Part shown: one piece after another, positions 43,838-54,000 of the stretch | Position numbering within the stretch: the first letter of the stretch is position 1 | Layout: every line of letters begins with the position of its first letter | From: Monocercomonoides exilis | Lineage: Eukaryota > Preaxostyla > Oxymonadida > Polymastigidae | DNA length: 64,000 bases | Direction: 5' to 3' | Assembly: GCA_001643675.2 (NCBI GenBank) | Contig: LSRY02000014.1 | Location: forward strand, 1,226,001-1,290,000 | The notes under the pieces: generated by a model | Database searches by the model: none | The model's input: only the letters and a program-made list of their open reading frames with translations | Told to the model about the DNA's origin: nothing | Made by a program: the position numbers and the translations under genes

Positions 43838-46800
43838 GAAGAGATTGGGATTCAAGAGATGTGTAGAGAGAGAGAAAGAGAGAGAAGAGGGGAAGGGTAT
43901 TTTTTTTTGTGGGGTGTGTGTGATGGAGGAGAGAGAGAAAGGAAGGGAGAAACCGTTTATATCTTTATTTAACATAATTTCTATTCCTTTTTATTGAAAT
44001 AAAAAATATGAATTGAACCAGAAATTTTTTCGTTCGATTTTAAATAAGAAATAAGAAAAGTTATCTGAACTGAAAAAGAAGAGACTCTCTTTTAAACACC
44101 GCGTTTGGTACGTCTTTTTAAATGCTATCCTTTGTTTTGTTTCAGTTAGTTGGATGCTTGCATTCAGTCATACCATTTTGCCTTTCTCAATGAACTCTTT
44201 CCATTCGTCTTGTATTTCTAAGTAATTTTCTTTTAATATTAAATTTTGTCTTTTTCTTTGATTGCATCCAATATTCGTAACTCACTTCTCCAGATTTATA
44301 ACAAAACAACAAAAACAAATTATTTTTTTATTTTTTTCCTATCCCGATGATGCATCCCTTTTTCTTAAAAACCCATCTCTTTCACATTCCGTTCGAACAT
44401 TTAGTCTTTACAAAAGTGAAGGAAAAATGTATCAGAAATAATCTGCTTGCTCATGTGCTGATGCTGGCCCATGAAGTTCCTTTGATAGAAGTTCGGTGAT
44501 TTCAGTGCATTCTTTTTCTGATATTTATTCTTGAAGAGTTGAACATTCATTTATGGCTATTCCAATTCCATTTTTATTCAATTCGAATGGAAAGTGAATG
44601 AGTCCAATAAATGCATTGCATTCTCTTCTTCTCAATTTGCATAAATAAAAAATACATCTTTAGTGCTCTGAACCGTCAACAAATTATCCATTTTGGTTTC
44701 ACCTCTTCATTATTACTCGCGTTCATGAATTCTTCAAGCACCTTCACTTCTCTTTCAGCTTCTCTCGGAAAATGCAGCTTATTCATGATTACTGTTTCCA
44801 ATTCCTCTTCGTTATGAACTCTTTTAATGATGCAATCATCAATAGATCTACAGGTGAGATGAAAGATCGATAAATTTCTGATCACGTTTGTCGGTTCGTT
44901 AGATTTCAGTCAAATAATATTCTTTTTTTTATAGTCTGCAAGCAAAAATCACAAGCAAACAAATTTGAGAATGCGAATGAATAAACGCAATCTTTTCTCA
45001 TTTATGCTCCTTAACATCATCAAAGCATATTTCTCATCTTTTCGTGTTTCTTCATTATCATATTTTCTGAAATCTTCTTCAATTAAACAAGAAATGTATG
45101 GATATGCCTTATCTTCCGAAAAAACAAAGATTCGACGAATAAAAAGACAGCACCCCCACAGAAAAACATGAACTTTTCGTTTGTTTCGTTATTTCTATTT
45201 TCTTCATCAAAAATCAATTTCTCAATCCTCATGCGAAATAAAGAATTTCCACTTTTTAAATACATATCTTTCAATAATCTGAAGTGTTCGACAATCTTCA
45301 ACTGTTAAGTGCAACTTTCCAATGTAATTCTTTTTTCTACAATCTCTCTAATAAAAGGTGTAGCTCACCTTTTTGTGTAAATTCCAACTCTTTCACTTCC
45401 ATCTATCCAGAAATTCGATTTATCTTCAATTTTCTGTTTTTGTTCTTGAAAGAGAAAATTGCAGAGTCCAGATTTCAGTTCAAAGCAAAAATGATTAAAG
45501 AAGCATTCGTTGTGCGTAATCCTTCTATTATTCAAGAGTCAAAAGAAACAGAGATGTTACATTCAGTAATTACTTTGCTTCATAAACTATTGGCAAATAA
45601 TCAAAAAATGCACATGTCAAATCAATAATTCACTACTTTATTAAAACAACAAATAATGTTTTCGCCAATGATAAAAGCATCTTCTTTTTATTTCCTTTAA
45701 CATTTTTTACAAAAAATTATGATGATTTTTATCTAACACAAAATCACCAAATTAATTATTTCTTGAAACATATACAATTGCAAACCTATTTTTCAAATGC
45801 ATTTCATACAAATAACAAATCATGTTAAAAATTTGATAATAGAACTTTAACAATTTTATTCTATAAATTTTCAAGTATTAAATCAATTTGAATTTTATCC
45901 AACTTTTTTGAATTGACAGAATCAATTCTGATTTGTCTCAATCTTGTTTATGATCAATGAATAAAAAATTATAAAACAAATTTGATCATATTTGTTAAAT
46001 ATTTTACTTGTATTTTGATGCTAAGCAGTTTGTTTTTATCAACATTTTTATCATTTATTCGCATGGCAGTTCGCTATATATAACTGGTATGCATTTAGCT
46101 CTTCAATGTGAAAAAGTCCGAAAATATTGATGTTATTTTTATTGTTTTAACGTGCGAAATAACAAATTGCGAATGTTTTTGCTCCTTCAAACTTTAATAG
46201 TCAACGTATTTTTTCAAATTCTCCTAATCTGATATTTCTCCTTCGCTTTAATTATGTTTGAGAGAATTTTTTGATGTTTCAAAAAAATTTTCGTTGCAGA
46301 CAAATTTTTAAAAAACTATTTTCGTTATCTATTAACATATTTCTTATTATGAAAGTTATTAATAGCATTGCAAAGTTTATATAAATATCAATAGTGATTG
46401 TTTTTTGGATTTCTGATGTATTTTAAATTTTGTTTTATCTGTTACGATCAATTACCTTAAACATTTCAAATCTATCATCAATAAAGAATAAAAAAAGAAT
46501 ATCCTTTTATTTTTGTGTTTTTATTGTTTGAACAGCAGCAAATGTTGAATATCGAATTTTGAAAACGTGGAATCGGTGAAACTTCGCTTTTTGAAAAAGA
46601 AATCACAAATTTTTTGATTCAAATACATTTGAAATGCATGGTTTTATGGAAATCTTTTGATAACTTAGAGTCGAAAAACAATCAAAAAATATGATCACTT
46701 TCCCAGAAGTGAATCAATCTGCATTGACTCAATCAATTCAAATAAAAACAATTCATTTCATATTTTTGTCTTTCTTTTTGGCTTTGTTTAGACAAATACC

Positions 46801-46905
46801 ATGTGATTTATTCAAACTGAAAAAGGTCTAATGATTTTAAATTTTTCAAGAAAATTAAAAAAAAATATATATCTTATAAGTTCAGATCAGAAATAGAAAA
46901 AGGAA
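43838..46905. other. 3-kb AT-rich region with gene fragments only
   Basis: Between the phosphatase and the SPRY-like gene. A purine-rich GAGA stretch occupies 43860-43945 just after the phosphatase stop. Minus-strand coding-like fragments at 44165-45402 are listed as a possible pseudogene. A plus-strand 45-codon frame at about 45491-45628 (MIKEAFVVRNPSIIQESKET...) also looks protein-like but cannot be tied to a gene. From 45640 to 46900 I see nothing. Confidence 0.5.
44165..45402 (-). pseudogene. possible decaying multi-exon gene (minus strand)
   Basis: Several minus-strand segments read like ordinary protein but do not join into one frame. They are 45363-45402 (MEVKELEFTQK), 45173-45301 (VEHFRLLKDMYLKSGN), 44965-45075 (DEKYALMMLRSINEKR), 44703-44850 (EAEREVKVLEEFMNAS), 44431-44640 (NAFIGLIHFPFELNKNGIGI, later LSKELHGPASAHEQADYF) and 44165-44221 (EIQDEWKEFIEKGKM). 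Within the 44431-44640 block an in-frame TAA interrupts otherwise smooth sequence between STLQE and ISEKE, with no room for an intron. That favours a nonsense-mutated relic; an unsolved many-intron gene is the alternative. I do not recognise the family. Confidence 0.35.
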
Positions 46906-48971
46906 ATGGAACAAATTTATTCAACACAGGAGAAAGAACGAGAACAAGCAAAGAACGAATCGACTCGTGTGCAAGGTTTGAGATATTTCTAATGTTTTTG
47001 AACAATGTAACTGTTAACTTGACGGATTGTTTGAATATTTTGCATTTTTGGATGTTTTGCATGCTGTTTGATGGCTGTACGGCTGATGAAATGATACGGG
47101 GCGTGAAATATGCAGATCTTGTACGTGAGTACGAGTTACTAGTGCGACGTGCAGATGAGCTGGAGCGAGGACTTTTACGCCAGAACGAGCAGATTGAAGC
47201 GCTACGAGGGCTGGAGCCGATGGGGCGACTTTCATATCGCTTGAGTGAGTTGATACTAGCAACAAGCGTGGTGAGACTTAACGAACAGGCAGTAATTGGC
47301 TTGCGAGCGGTTAGCGAGGCGCAAACGCTAATTCCTCTTGCATCTCATCTTCGGAAGAGCGCATTCAGGATCCATGTGACTTGCTTCCAAGTTGACGAAA
47401 CAGGAACACAGATTGTTCACCAGCATGCGGTCGGCTTCCGTGTGTTGGATCGAAATGAGGCAGCCAACCGCGGGATTGATATGACAAGATCTGAACTTGC
47501 AGATTCACACTTTGTGGTTGTGTTCACAATGGATACGACTGGGACATACAAGGTAAGTGTGTACAAGCCAAGCAGACGGGAACGTCGTAGTGTTTGGGGA
47601 GCAGACGGAAGCGGACCAACTACACCCGTGTCACTTGGAGAATCTCCACTGATTGGGTGGGGATTAAGTGGTGGAAGAGGGATCGGAGCAGGAGCTGGTG
47701 TGGGATCGATGGTTGGGGCTGGCAGCTTTGGCTCGAACATGAGTGCGGCTCCTGTATTGAGGGGACCAGGAGATGATGGAAGGGGAACTCCAGACTCGCA
47801 GTTGTCTGGATCATCTTCAATAGAATCACCATTGCTGGGCCATCTTGGAGGAGATGGCATTCCGTTTGTGCCAGGTGCAATGTCGACTTCATATGGGACT
47901 GGGGGAGCAGCACCAGGGAAAGTGACCTCGCCTTCGGTGTTTCTGCCAGGATCGCCTACTCCCGCTTCATCATCAGCATCTAATCCAGCATTGGCATCTT
48001 CGTTTTCATTGTTGTCAGGTGCTGCAGGAACAGTCACAATGCCAACAACTCCACCACAGCCACCTCAGCCTGGTTCAGCAGCATCTGTAATGCCAGTGCT
48101 GCCATCTTCTGCAGGGGTGTTTGGAAGGGGAGAAGTGTCGCCTCTGCTCGGAGATCAAGTGAGCCGGACACCAAGTCCGTATGGGAGTGGAAGTGTATCT
48201 TCAGAGAAAAGAGATGAAAATGGAGGAACGAGCGCAGGTGGGAGCACGCATGGGAGTGTTCACGAGCATTTGCATGTTCATGTGAAAGGATCACCAATGT
48301 ATTTGCGAAACGGGTTTTCGTTTAGAGAGGATGAGGTGAGTAAAGGACTGCGTATAGTGAACGCGGGAATGGGAGTGGAGTACTGCAGCCCTGGTGTTGG
48401 ATTCCAGCAGGGTAAATGCAACTTCGCTATGAAAGGTGGGCGATTTATGTGGAGGTTTATTATCGATGAGTGGAACGGATGGTCGCCTCTGGTGGTTGGG
48501 GTTGTGGATGATAAAGTGTGGATGCCAGGGCTGTCGCTGACACAGACAGTGGGCGCGGTGGTTGTGGATGTTCTGGACCTGCGAGTGTATGTGAATGGGG
48601 AGGAGAGTCGAGTGTTCAGACGTACGGAGAAGTATGCATTGGGGAAGGGATCGACAATAGATGTGTATCTCGACTGCCTGCGGGAGCGTGTGTTGCTGTC
48701 ACTGGACGGAGCACCGGCTCGTGAGGTTAGAGATATTAGCCCGTTTCCAGAATCTCTAACAGCGTGCGTGCAGCTGTATGCAGAGAAGACAGGCGTGTCT
48801 GTTGGATTCCCGTTCCCGAAGACTATCATTGATAAAGAGGATGATGATGAAGAGGATGATGATGACGAGGAGGAAATGGAAGATGAGGAGGAAGACAATG
48901 AACTTGGAATTTCTGGAGGCGGAAAGGATGTGTTTGCACGTCCGAAGCAAGTGTTCAATTCAGGTTTTTGA
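46906..48971 (+). CDS. coiled-coil protein with C-terminal SPRY-like domain
   Basis: Exon 1 (46906-46975, MEQIYSTQEKEREQAKNES) joins exon 2 (47116-48971) across a 140-bp intron with a GTTTGA donor; 641 aa. The join gives VQDLVREYELLVRRADELER, a smooth coiled coil. The intron also happens to be open in frame, so an intronless start at 46992 is the alternative. After a region ending MDTTGTYKVSVYKPSRR comes a Gly/Ser/Pro linker (~190-410). The last ~200 residues (SFREDEVSKGLRI; GGRFMWRFIIDEWNGWSPLV; VVGVVDDKVW; STIDVYLDCLRERVLLSL; VQLYAEKTGVSVGFPF) have the strand pattern of a SPRY/B30.2 fold. The chain ends in an acidic tail. SPRY domains bind protein partners; the target is unknown. Base composition is GC-richer than the flanks. 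Confidence 0.7.
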
Positions 48972-49729
48972 GGAACTGAAAAATTACTGAGACGTATGCA
49001 ATTTCTTATTAACTTTTGCTGACTTTTTTTTATTTTATGTTTGATGATGTAAATGTTTTGTTAGGAAAGGAAAATTATTTGTTTTGAGTTTAGCATTTAA
49101 GTTTCTTTAAGACAATTAGCAAATATTTATTCAAGAAATGCACAGCAAAAACATCAATATCGATTGATATTTGTTAAAGAGAAAGAGCATGGTTTGACAT
49201 GAAGAAGAGCTTTTGCAAATTGCATCTCATTTCACGTTAATATTTATTTTGATTGAAACAAGTATGTAACTTCGCCTTTGATACACTTTTTTTATTTCAT
49301 TTATCATTTCACGATATATAAGTGAGAAATAACTAAGACTCTAGATATTTGTTGAAATGCTTTTGCACATTTTCTTTCTTGCAAATAAATTCAAAACATT
49401 AACACTTAAAAACAAAAAGTAAATGGAAACAAGCTTTTAACGAAAAAATACTAAAAAAATTCAAAGAAAAATCGAAAGCAATGTGATATGACAGCTTCAG
49501 TCCTGTAATCACGATTAAAAAATAAATATCAGCAAAAATTAAAATTTAAAAGAAAAAGTTAATTTCAAAAACTGCGGACTGAAAAATGAAAATGCAACTT
49601 AAACCACAATCTTAAAATGCAAAATCAACAAAGTCGTAACTCAAACAGAATGCTTTAATTGCATTCTCAAAAATGTTAACAACATCTTGAATAATTCATA
49701 CAAAATAGCGAAAATACATAACAAATTTC
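48972..49729. other. AT-rich convergent spacer, no gene seen
   Basis: Lies between the 3' ends of the SPRY-like gene (+) and the Rho-type GTPase (-). No ORF of note. Confidence 0.55.
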
Positions 49730-50561
49730 TTACAAAACGGTGCAACATCCACTTTTTCTCGCTTCTGGTTGAATGTTTTTCGAAATAACAGATCTTGCAG
49801 CCATCTCAAAAACAGTGGACAAGTTCACCTGAGTTCTAGCAGAACATTCAACATATGCAGTTAGTCCCAAGCGTTTAACCATTTGCTCGGCCTAAATTAA
49901 GAAAAAGAAAAAGAAGAAAAGATATTCAATATTAATTTCGTTGGAAAGCAAACATCTGCTTTTTGAACCAATTGAATGCCTTTTGGAGGCGCATCTCTAA
50001 AATCACCCTTTGTTCCAACAAGAATGACTGGTACACCAATAATAAATTCTCTAATCTCTGGTAACCACTTCAATTCAACAGGAAAATGTTAACTCTTTAT
50101 AAAATGAAAATCAATAAACCTTCACTTCAATATTTTGAAAAGAAGCGGGATCAGAAATTGAGAAGCAAATAAGAAAAACTTCAGTATCAGGGAAGCTAAG
50201 AGATCTTAATCTATCGAATTCTTCTTGCCCTGCAGTATCCCAAAGTTGAAGGTGAACTGTCTTTCCATCAACAACTTGCAAAGATTCATAGTTATCAAAA
50301 ACAGTTGATATATAGTCATCTGGAAATTTGTTTTGTGTGTAAGACATAAGCATGCACGTCTTTCCAACAGCACCGTCTCCTATGACAACACATTTAACAT
50401 CCTACAAGCAAATATTAACCATTCATTTGCATTCATATCAAATAATTATTCAATAATTAAAAATAGTTTGACAAATAACATAAATGAATAAATAATATGT
50501 AGATTATTATAATATATCATAAAAACAAGATAAGATTACTGCAAACTGTAACAGCAGACAT
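49730..50561 (-). CDS. Rac/Rho-family small GTPase, 4 exons
   Basis: Exons 50547-50561, 50120-50401, 49954-50067, 49730-49891 encode 190 aa (human RAC1 is 192). G1 GDGAVGKT (13-20), effector loop TVFDNY (38-43), DTAGQE (60-65), VGTKGD (G4, 117-121) and CSA (G5) are intact. [13 protein letters not shown] is diagnostic of the Rho family. The protein ends KSGCCTVL, a CaaX box whose final Leu predicts geranylgeranylation, preceded by a second Cys that could be palmitoylated. The Rho-specific insert after G4 is about seven residues shorter than in RAC1. The family controls actin and membrane remodelling at the plasma membrane. Exon 1 codes only five residues and was placed by its GTTTGC donor. Confidence 0.94.
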
Positions 50562-51352
50562 CTTTATTTGTTATTTTGATAATATCAACAAAATTATTTA
50601 ATGGTTAGATCCATTTGACTTTTGGTGTTGCAGTATTTAAATGTTATGGTTCGCTCAAATTTTGTTCATTTCAAATTTTTGTTTTCAAAAATTTAGTTGT
50701 CAAGAATACCGAAAATGTCTCACCTTCGTATAGATATTTTTTTTTTGAACCATTAACATCCTTATTTTTGTTGAAGAATAAAGAAAAAATGAAAACCAAA
50801 AAAATTTATTTTTGAAAAAACAAATAAAAGATCTTTTTTTGTTGTTGTTTCCTTTTCATTTTGTTTCCTTTGTTTTGTTTTTTATTTATCATCAAATGAT
50901 TGAGAATGAACAGACTTTTAAATGATTGTGAAACAAAAAATATTTATTTTTCTTAAGAATTTTTTTTTTATTCTGAAGTTTAAAGAGCAGTTTTGATGAA
51001 GGATAATAACGAGAAGATTCAAAAAAAAACCCAAAATATTTCAAAAATGTATTCGCAAATCCAAATGATTATTGTTGAAGATATTTTTAAAAGAATTTCA
51101 TTGTTTCATAAAGAACTTTCAATATTATTGTTTTTGATGTGTGTCTATTGTTGAGTTTAACACGAACAAAAAGTGTGACATGCAGGGGAAAAAATAAATT
51201 AAAAACTATTTGATCAAATTCATTTTTATATTTGAAGTAATTCTTGCTCAAATAATCATCATGATGAAAGCTATAACATTGTTGTTGTTGCAGTTTTAGT
51301 AGCTGTTGTTCATATATGTTTTTTTTTATTTATATTAATTTTTTATCTTTCT
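50562..51352. other. AT-rich intergenic region, no gene seen
   Basis: Upstream of the GTPase and downstream of the PP2A scaffold stop. Short open frames (for example 50615-50815) look non-coding. Confidence 0.55.
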
Positions 51353-53910
51353 TCATATCTTCCCTTTCCCTCTGTCTATATCCAGAATGGCCTGCTCTGC
51401 AAAGAACTTCACATCCGTGTCCTTGTCGTGTGTCAGCTGCTCCAGTGCCGGGCGGATCTTCTGCATCAACACAGCAGGCGACACACGCGCCGAGAGAATG
51501 GCGAGTGTCTTTGCGCAGACAAAACGGGCGTTGGGGACAGAGTCGTGGGTGAAGTTGAGGGCGATGGGGAGAAGATGCTGCTCCACTTCGCTGGGCTCGA
51601 AGACGGAGGAGAGAGACTGAGTGGATGTGGTTGGAAGGGAAGAAAAGAGAGAAGAGGGTAAAAACGAAATGAAATTCAGGGAAAAAAAAGAAAAGAAAAG
51701 AAAAGAAAAGAAAAGAAAAGAAAAGAAAAATTAATAAATAAAAGGTATGATAAAGAAAAATTGTTAATAAATTAAAATAAATGTTGAGTTTCAATAAAAC
51801 CAAAAAAAAATTTTAAATATTCTTAAAAAAAACAAAAAGGCAATTTAACGTTGTATTTCGCAGGGGTATTTACCATTCTCCACAAAACCACTTCATTAAA
51901 AAAAAAAAACCAACATTCAAAACCGCTCCACCAACCTTAACACAAGAGAGTGCGGGCAGTCTGCTCAAGTAGTTCCTTTCCTTTGCCAGTGTCTGGATGG
52001 ACGGCACAATCACATTGATCGCCCACTCGTTCGACATCAGCAGCGCCAGCTCCTTCAGATTCTCCGCCGCTGTCTCTCTGACTACACACACAGAATCTGA
52101 CAACAGAGAAAGCAGCAGCTTCAGCAGCGTGTTGCTGAAGAAGTCCTGTGTGAGTATCGACAGCTCCTGCATCTGCCGCGCAATCTTCGGGATCAGCCGA
52201 ATAACTGCCTGCCGAATACGCCACTGCCTGTTGTTTGCGAGTGAATCAATCTGCCCTGTCAGCAGCTCAACTGCCTGCGTCCCGTCGACTGCGGCGATCA
52301 GCGTGTCCACTTTGTTCAGCAGCGCCAGCTTCACCTCACCGGCCTCTTCTGTCCGGCTGAGGATGTCCTTTGCCAGCGGGATGAGTTCAGAGAGCGTTTT
52401 GAACGGGGCGAAGGAGGAAGCTAACAGCGCCACTTGCTCAGCGGCTGCTTCTCTGACACGGAGGATGTCGTCGTGGGTGAGGGAGCGGAGGATGGGGCAG
52501 ACCTCGCGGTAGAACAGCTGCTCCACAGAGGAGAGGGTGGAGGGGGTGGGCGCTGCGGCTGCTGGAGATGCGGAGGATGCAGAAGAAGAGGAAGAGGAAG
52601 AGGAAGAGGAAGAGGAAGATGAGGATGAGGAGGAAGAAGATGATGATGAGGCGATGTGAGGAGGTGTTGGAAGAAGAACAGATGCGACTTTATTCAGCTG
52701 CGCTGTAGCCACAACTCGAACTTCAGTTTCATCATCCTAAAACGAGTTGTAAAATATTTTTTTTTCCAAAAAAAAAAAAAAAAAAAATGAATGAAAATTA
52801 CAAAAAAAAAGTTTTAAGTTTGAAAAAATATATCAGGAACAATCAGAAAGACTCATCAAACCTTCAGCAAGCGCACAACAGCGTTTATTATCTCGTTCTT
52901 CAGAACATCCGTCTTTGTGAGTTCACCCAGATCATTCAATGACTCTGCCACTCTCTGCCTGACTCTCCATGACTTGTCTGTCCAGAGCACTTTCAATTGC
53001 GGAATAATTGAATTGGCTATATCATCAGGAGATACAACACGCGCAATGGCAACACACACAGAAACACTCCAGATTCGCACAATGTCCACTTCGTCTTCGC
53101 TAAGCTTCTTCATCATAGGAAGCGCTTGCTGCTCCAGACCTGGTCCATCAAGGAATGGAATTAAATTCTAAGTTGCGTTTATGATTCAGATAATAACATT
53201 TTGAACTTTCTCATAAAATATGGAGAGTCACACAATAAGATTTTTTGCAGCTGCTTGCCTAATCATTGGAGTTGGATCTCGAGAAAGATCAACAAACATG
53301 GAGATGAGTTTTTCTCGCTTACTTGGATATTGCTGATATAGAGCAACGATCAGTGCACAGCAACTGATTTTTGAAGAATACCATTCTCCACCTAAAATTC
53401 TCCCAAGCATTTCCATAAACAAGCGCTCCAAAGTAACTGAAGTGGAAGCTCGTATTAAAAGAGTCAGAGACGAAACAGCCTGTTATTAAAAAAAAATTAT
53501 TCCATTTAAAATATGATACAACAAAATGGAAAAAACCTTCTCTGTAACACATAACTCTTCTACAAGACATAGCTTTTCTAGAGGAGTTATAAGAAAACGG
53601 AAATATTCTGGACCGCCAAGAAAAGGAATCATGGATCCTAATTCTTCTGCAATGATGCAAAGAACTTCATCATCAACGTCAAAATAATCTAAAGATAAAT
53701 GAAATTCAAATGATGACATAAAAAATTTTAAATTTCAATGTATAAACCCGGAAGGACAGTCAGAAGTTCATTTCTTGTTCTTTCCGGTCCAATCGCAAGA
53801 GCAATTGTCGTAAGCCTTTTTGCACATGACAATTTATATTCAATAAGCTCTGAACGAAGATCCCCTAAAAGCAGTTGAACAGAGATGTTTTCATCTCCTG
53901 CTGTGTCCAT
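51353..53910 (-). CDS. PPP2R1A: PP2A scaffold subunit A (PR65, HEAT repeats), 6 exons
   Basis: Exons 53748-53910, 53537-53688, 53234-53479, 52862-53167, 51936-52736, 51353-51616 encode 643 aa; human PR65 is 589. Alignment is colinear throughout: RLTTIALAIGPERTRNELL, EELGSMIPFLGGPEY, DPTPMIRQAAAKNL, DKSWRVRQRVAESL, NRQWRIRQAVIRLIP and the end DKDTDVKFFAEQAILDID. These are the stacked HEAT repeats that hold the catalytic and B subunits of PP2A. The extra length is mainly a run of about 25 Ser plus Ala/Pro (near 52535-52660) in a loop between central HEAT repeats, where folding is not disturbed. The start ATG at 53910 was chosen over upstream open codons because MDTAGDENISVQ fits the family N-terminus. 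Confidence 0.95.
51681..51730 (+). repeat. (AAAAG)n tandem repeat in intron
   Basis: About nine copies of AAAAG inside the last intron (51617-51935) of the PP2A scaffold gene; on the transcribed strand it reads CTTTT. Confidence 0.9.
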
Positions 53911-54000
53911 TTTTAAAAATGAAACTTTCTTTCGATCTTTTTCGATCAAATAAACCAGAAACAATATATAAGTGTTTTTGTTTTGCAAATTTTTAGTTAA
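53911..54000. promoter_or_regulatory. 90-bp divergent promoter region
   Basis: Only 90 bp separate the start codons of the PP2A scaffold gene (-) and the KATNIP-like gene (+), so both 5' UTRs and core promoters must lie in this AT-rich stretch. No specific motif is claimed. Confidence 0.5.

Noticed and set aside
44431-44640. In-frame TAA as a sense (Gln) codon, suggesting an altered genetic code
   Set aside because: RAD6 and the HEAT-like gene end in TAA at expected positions and eRF1 is canonical; nonsense mutation in a relic is simpler.
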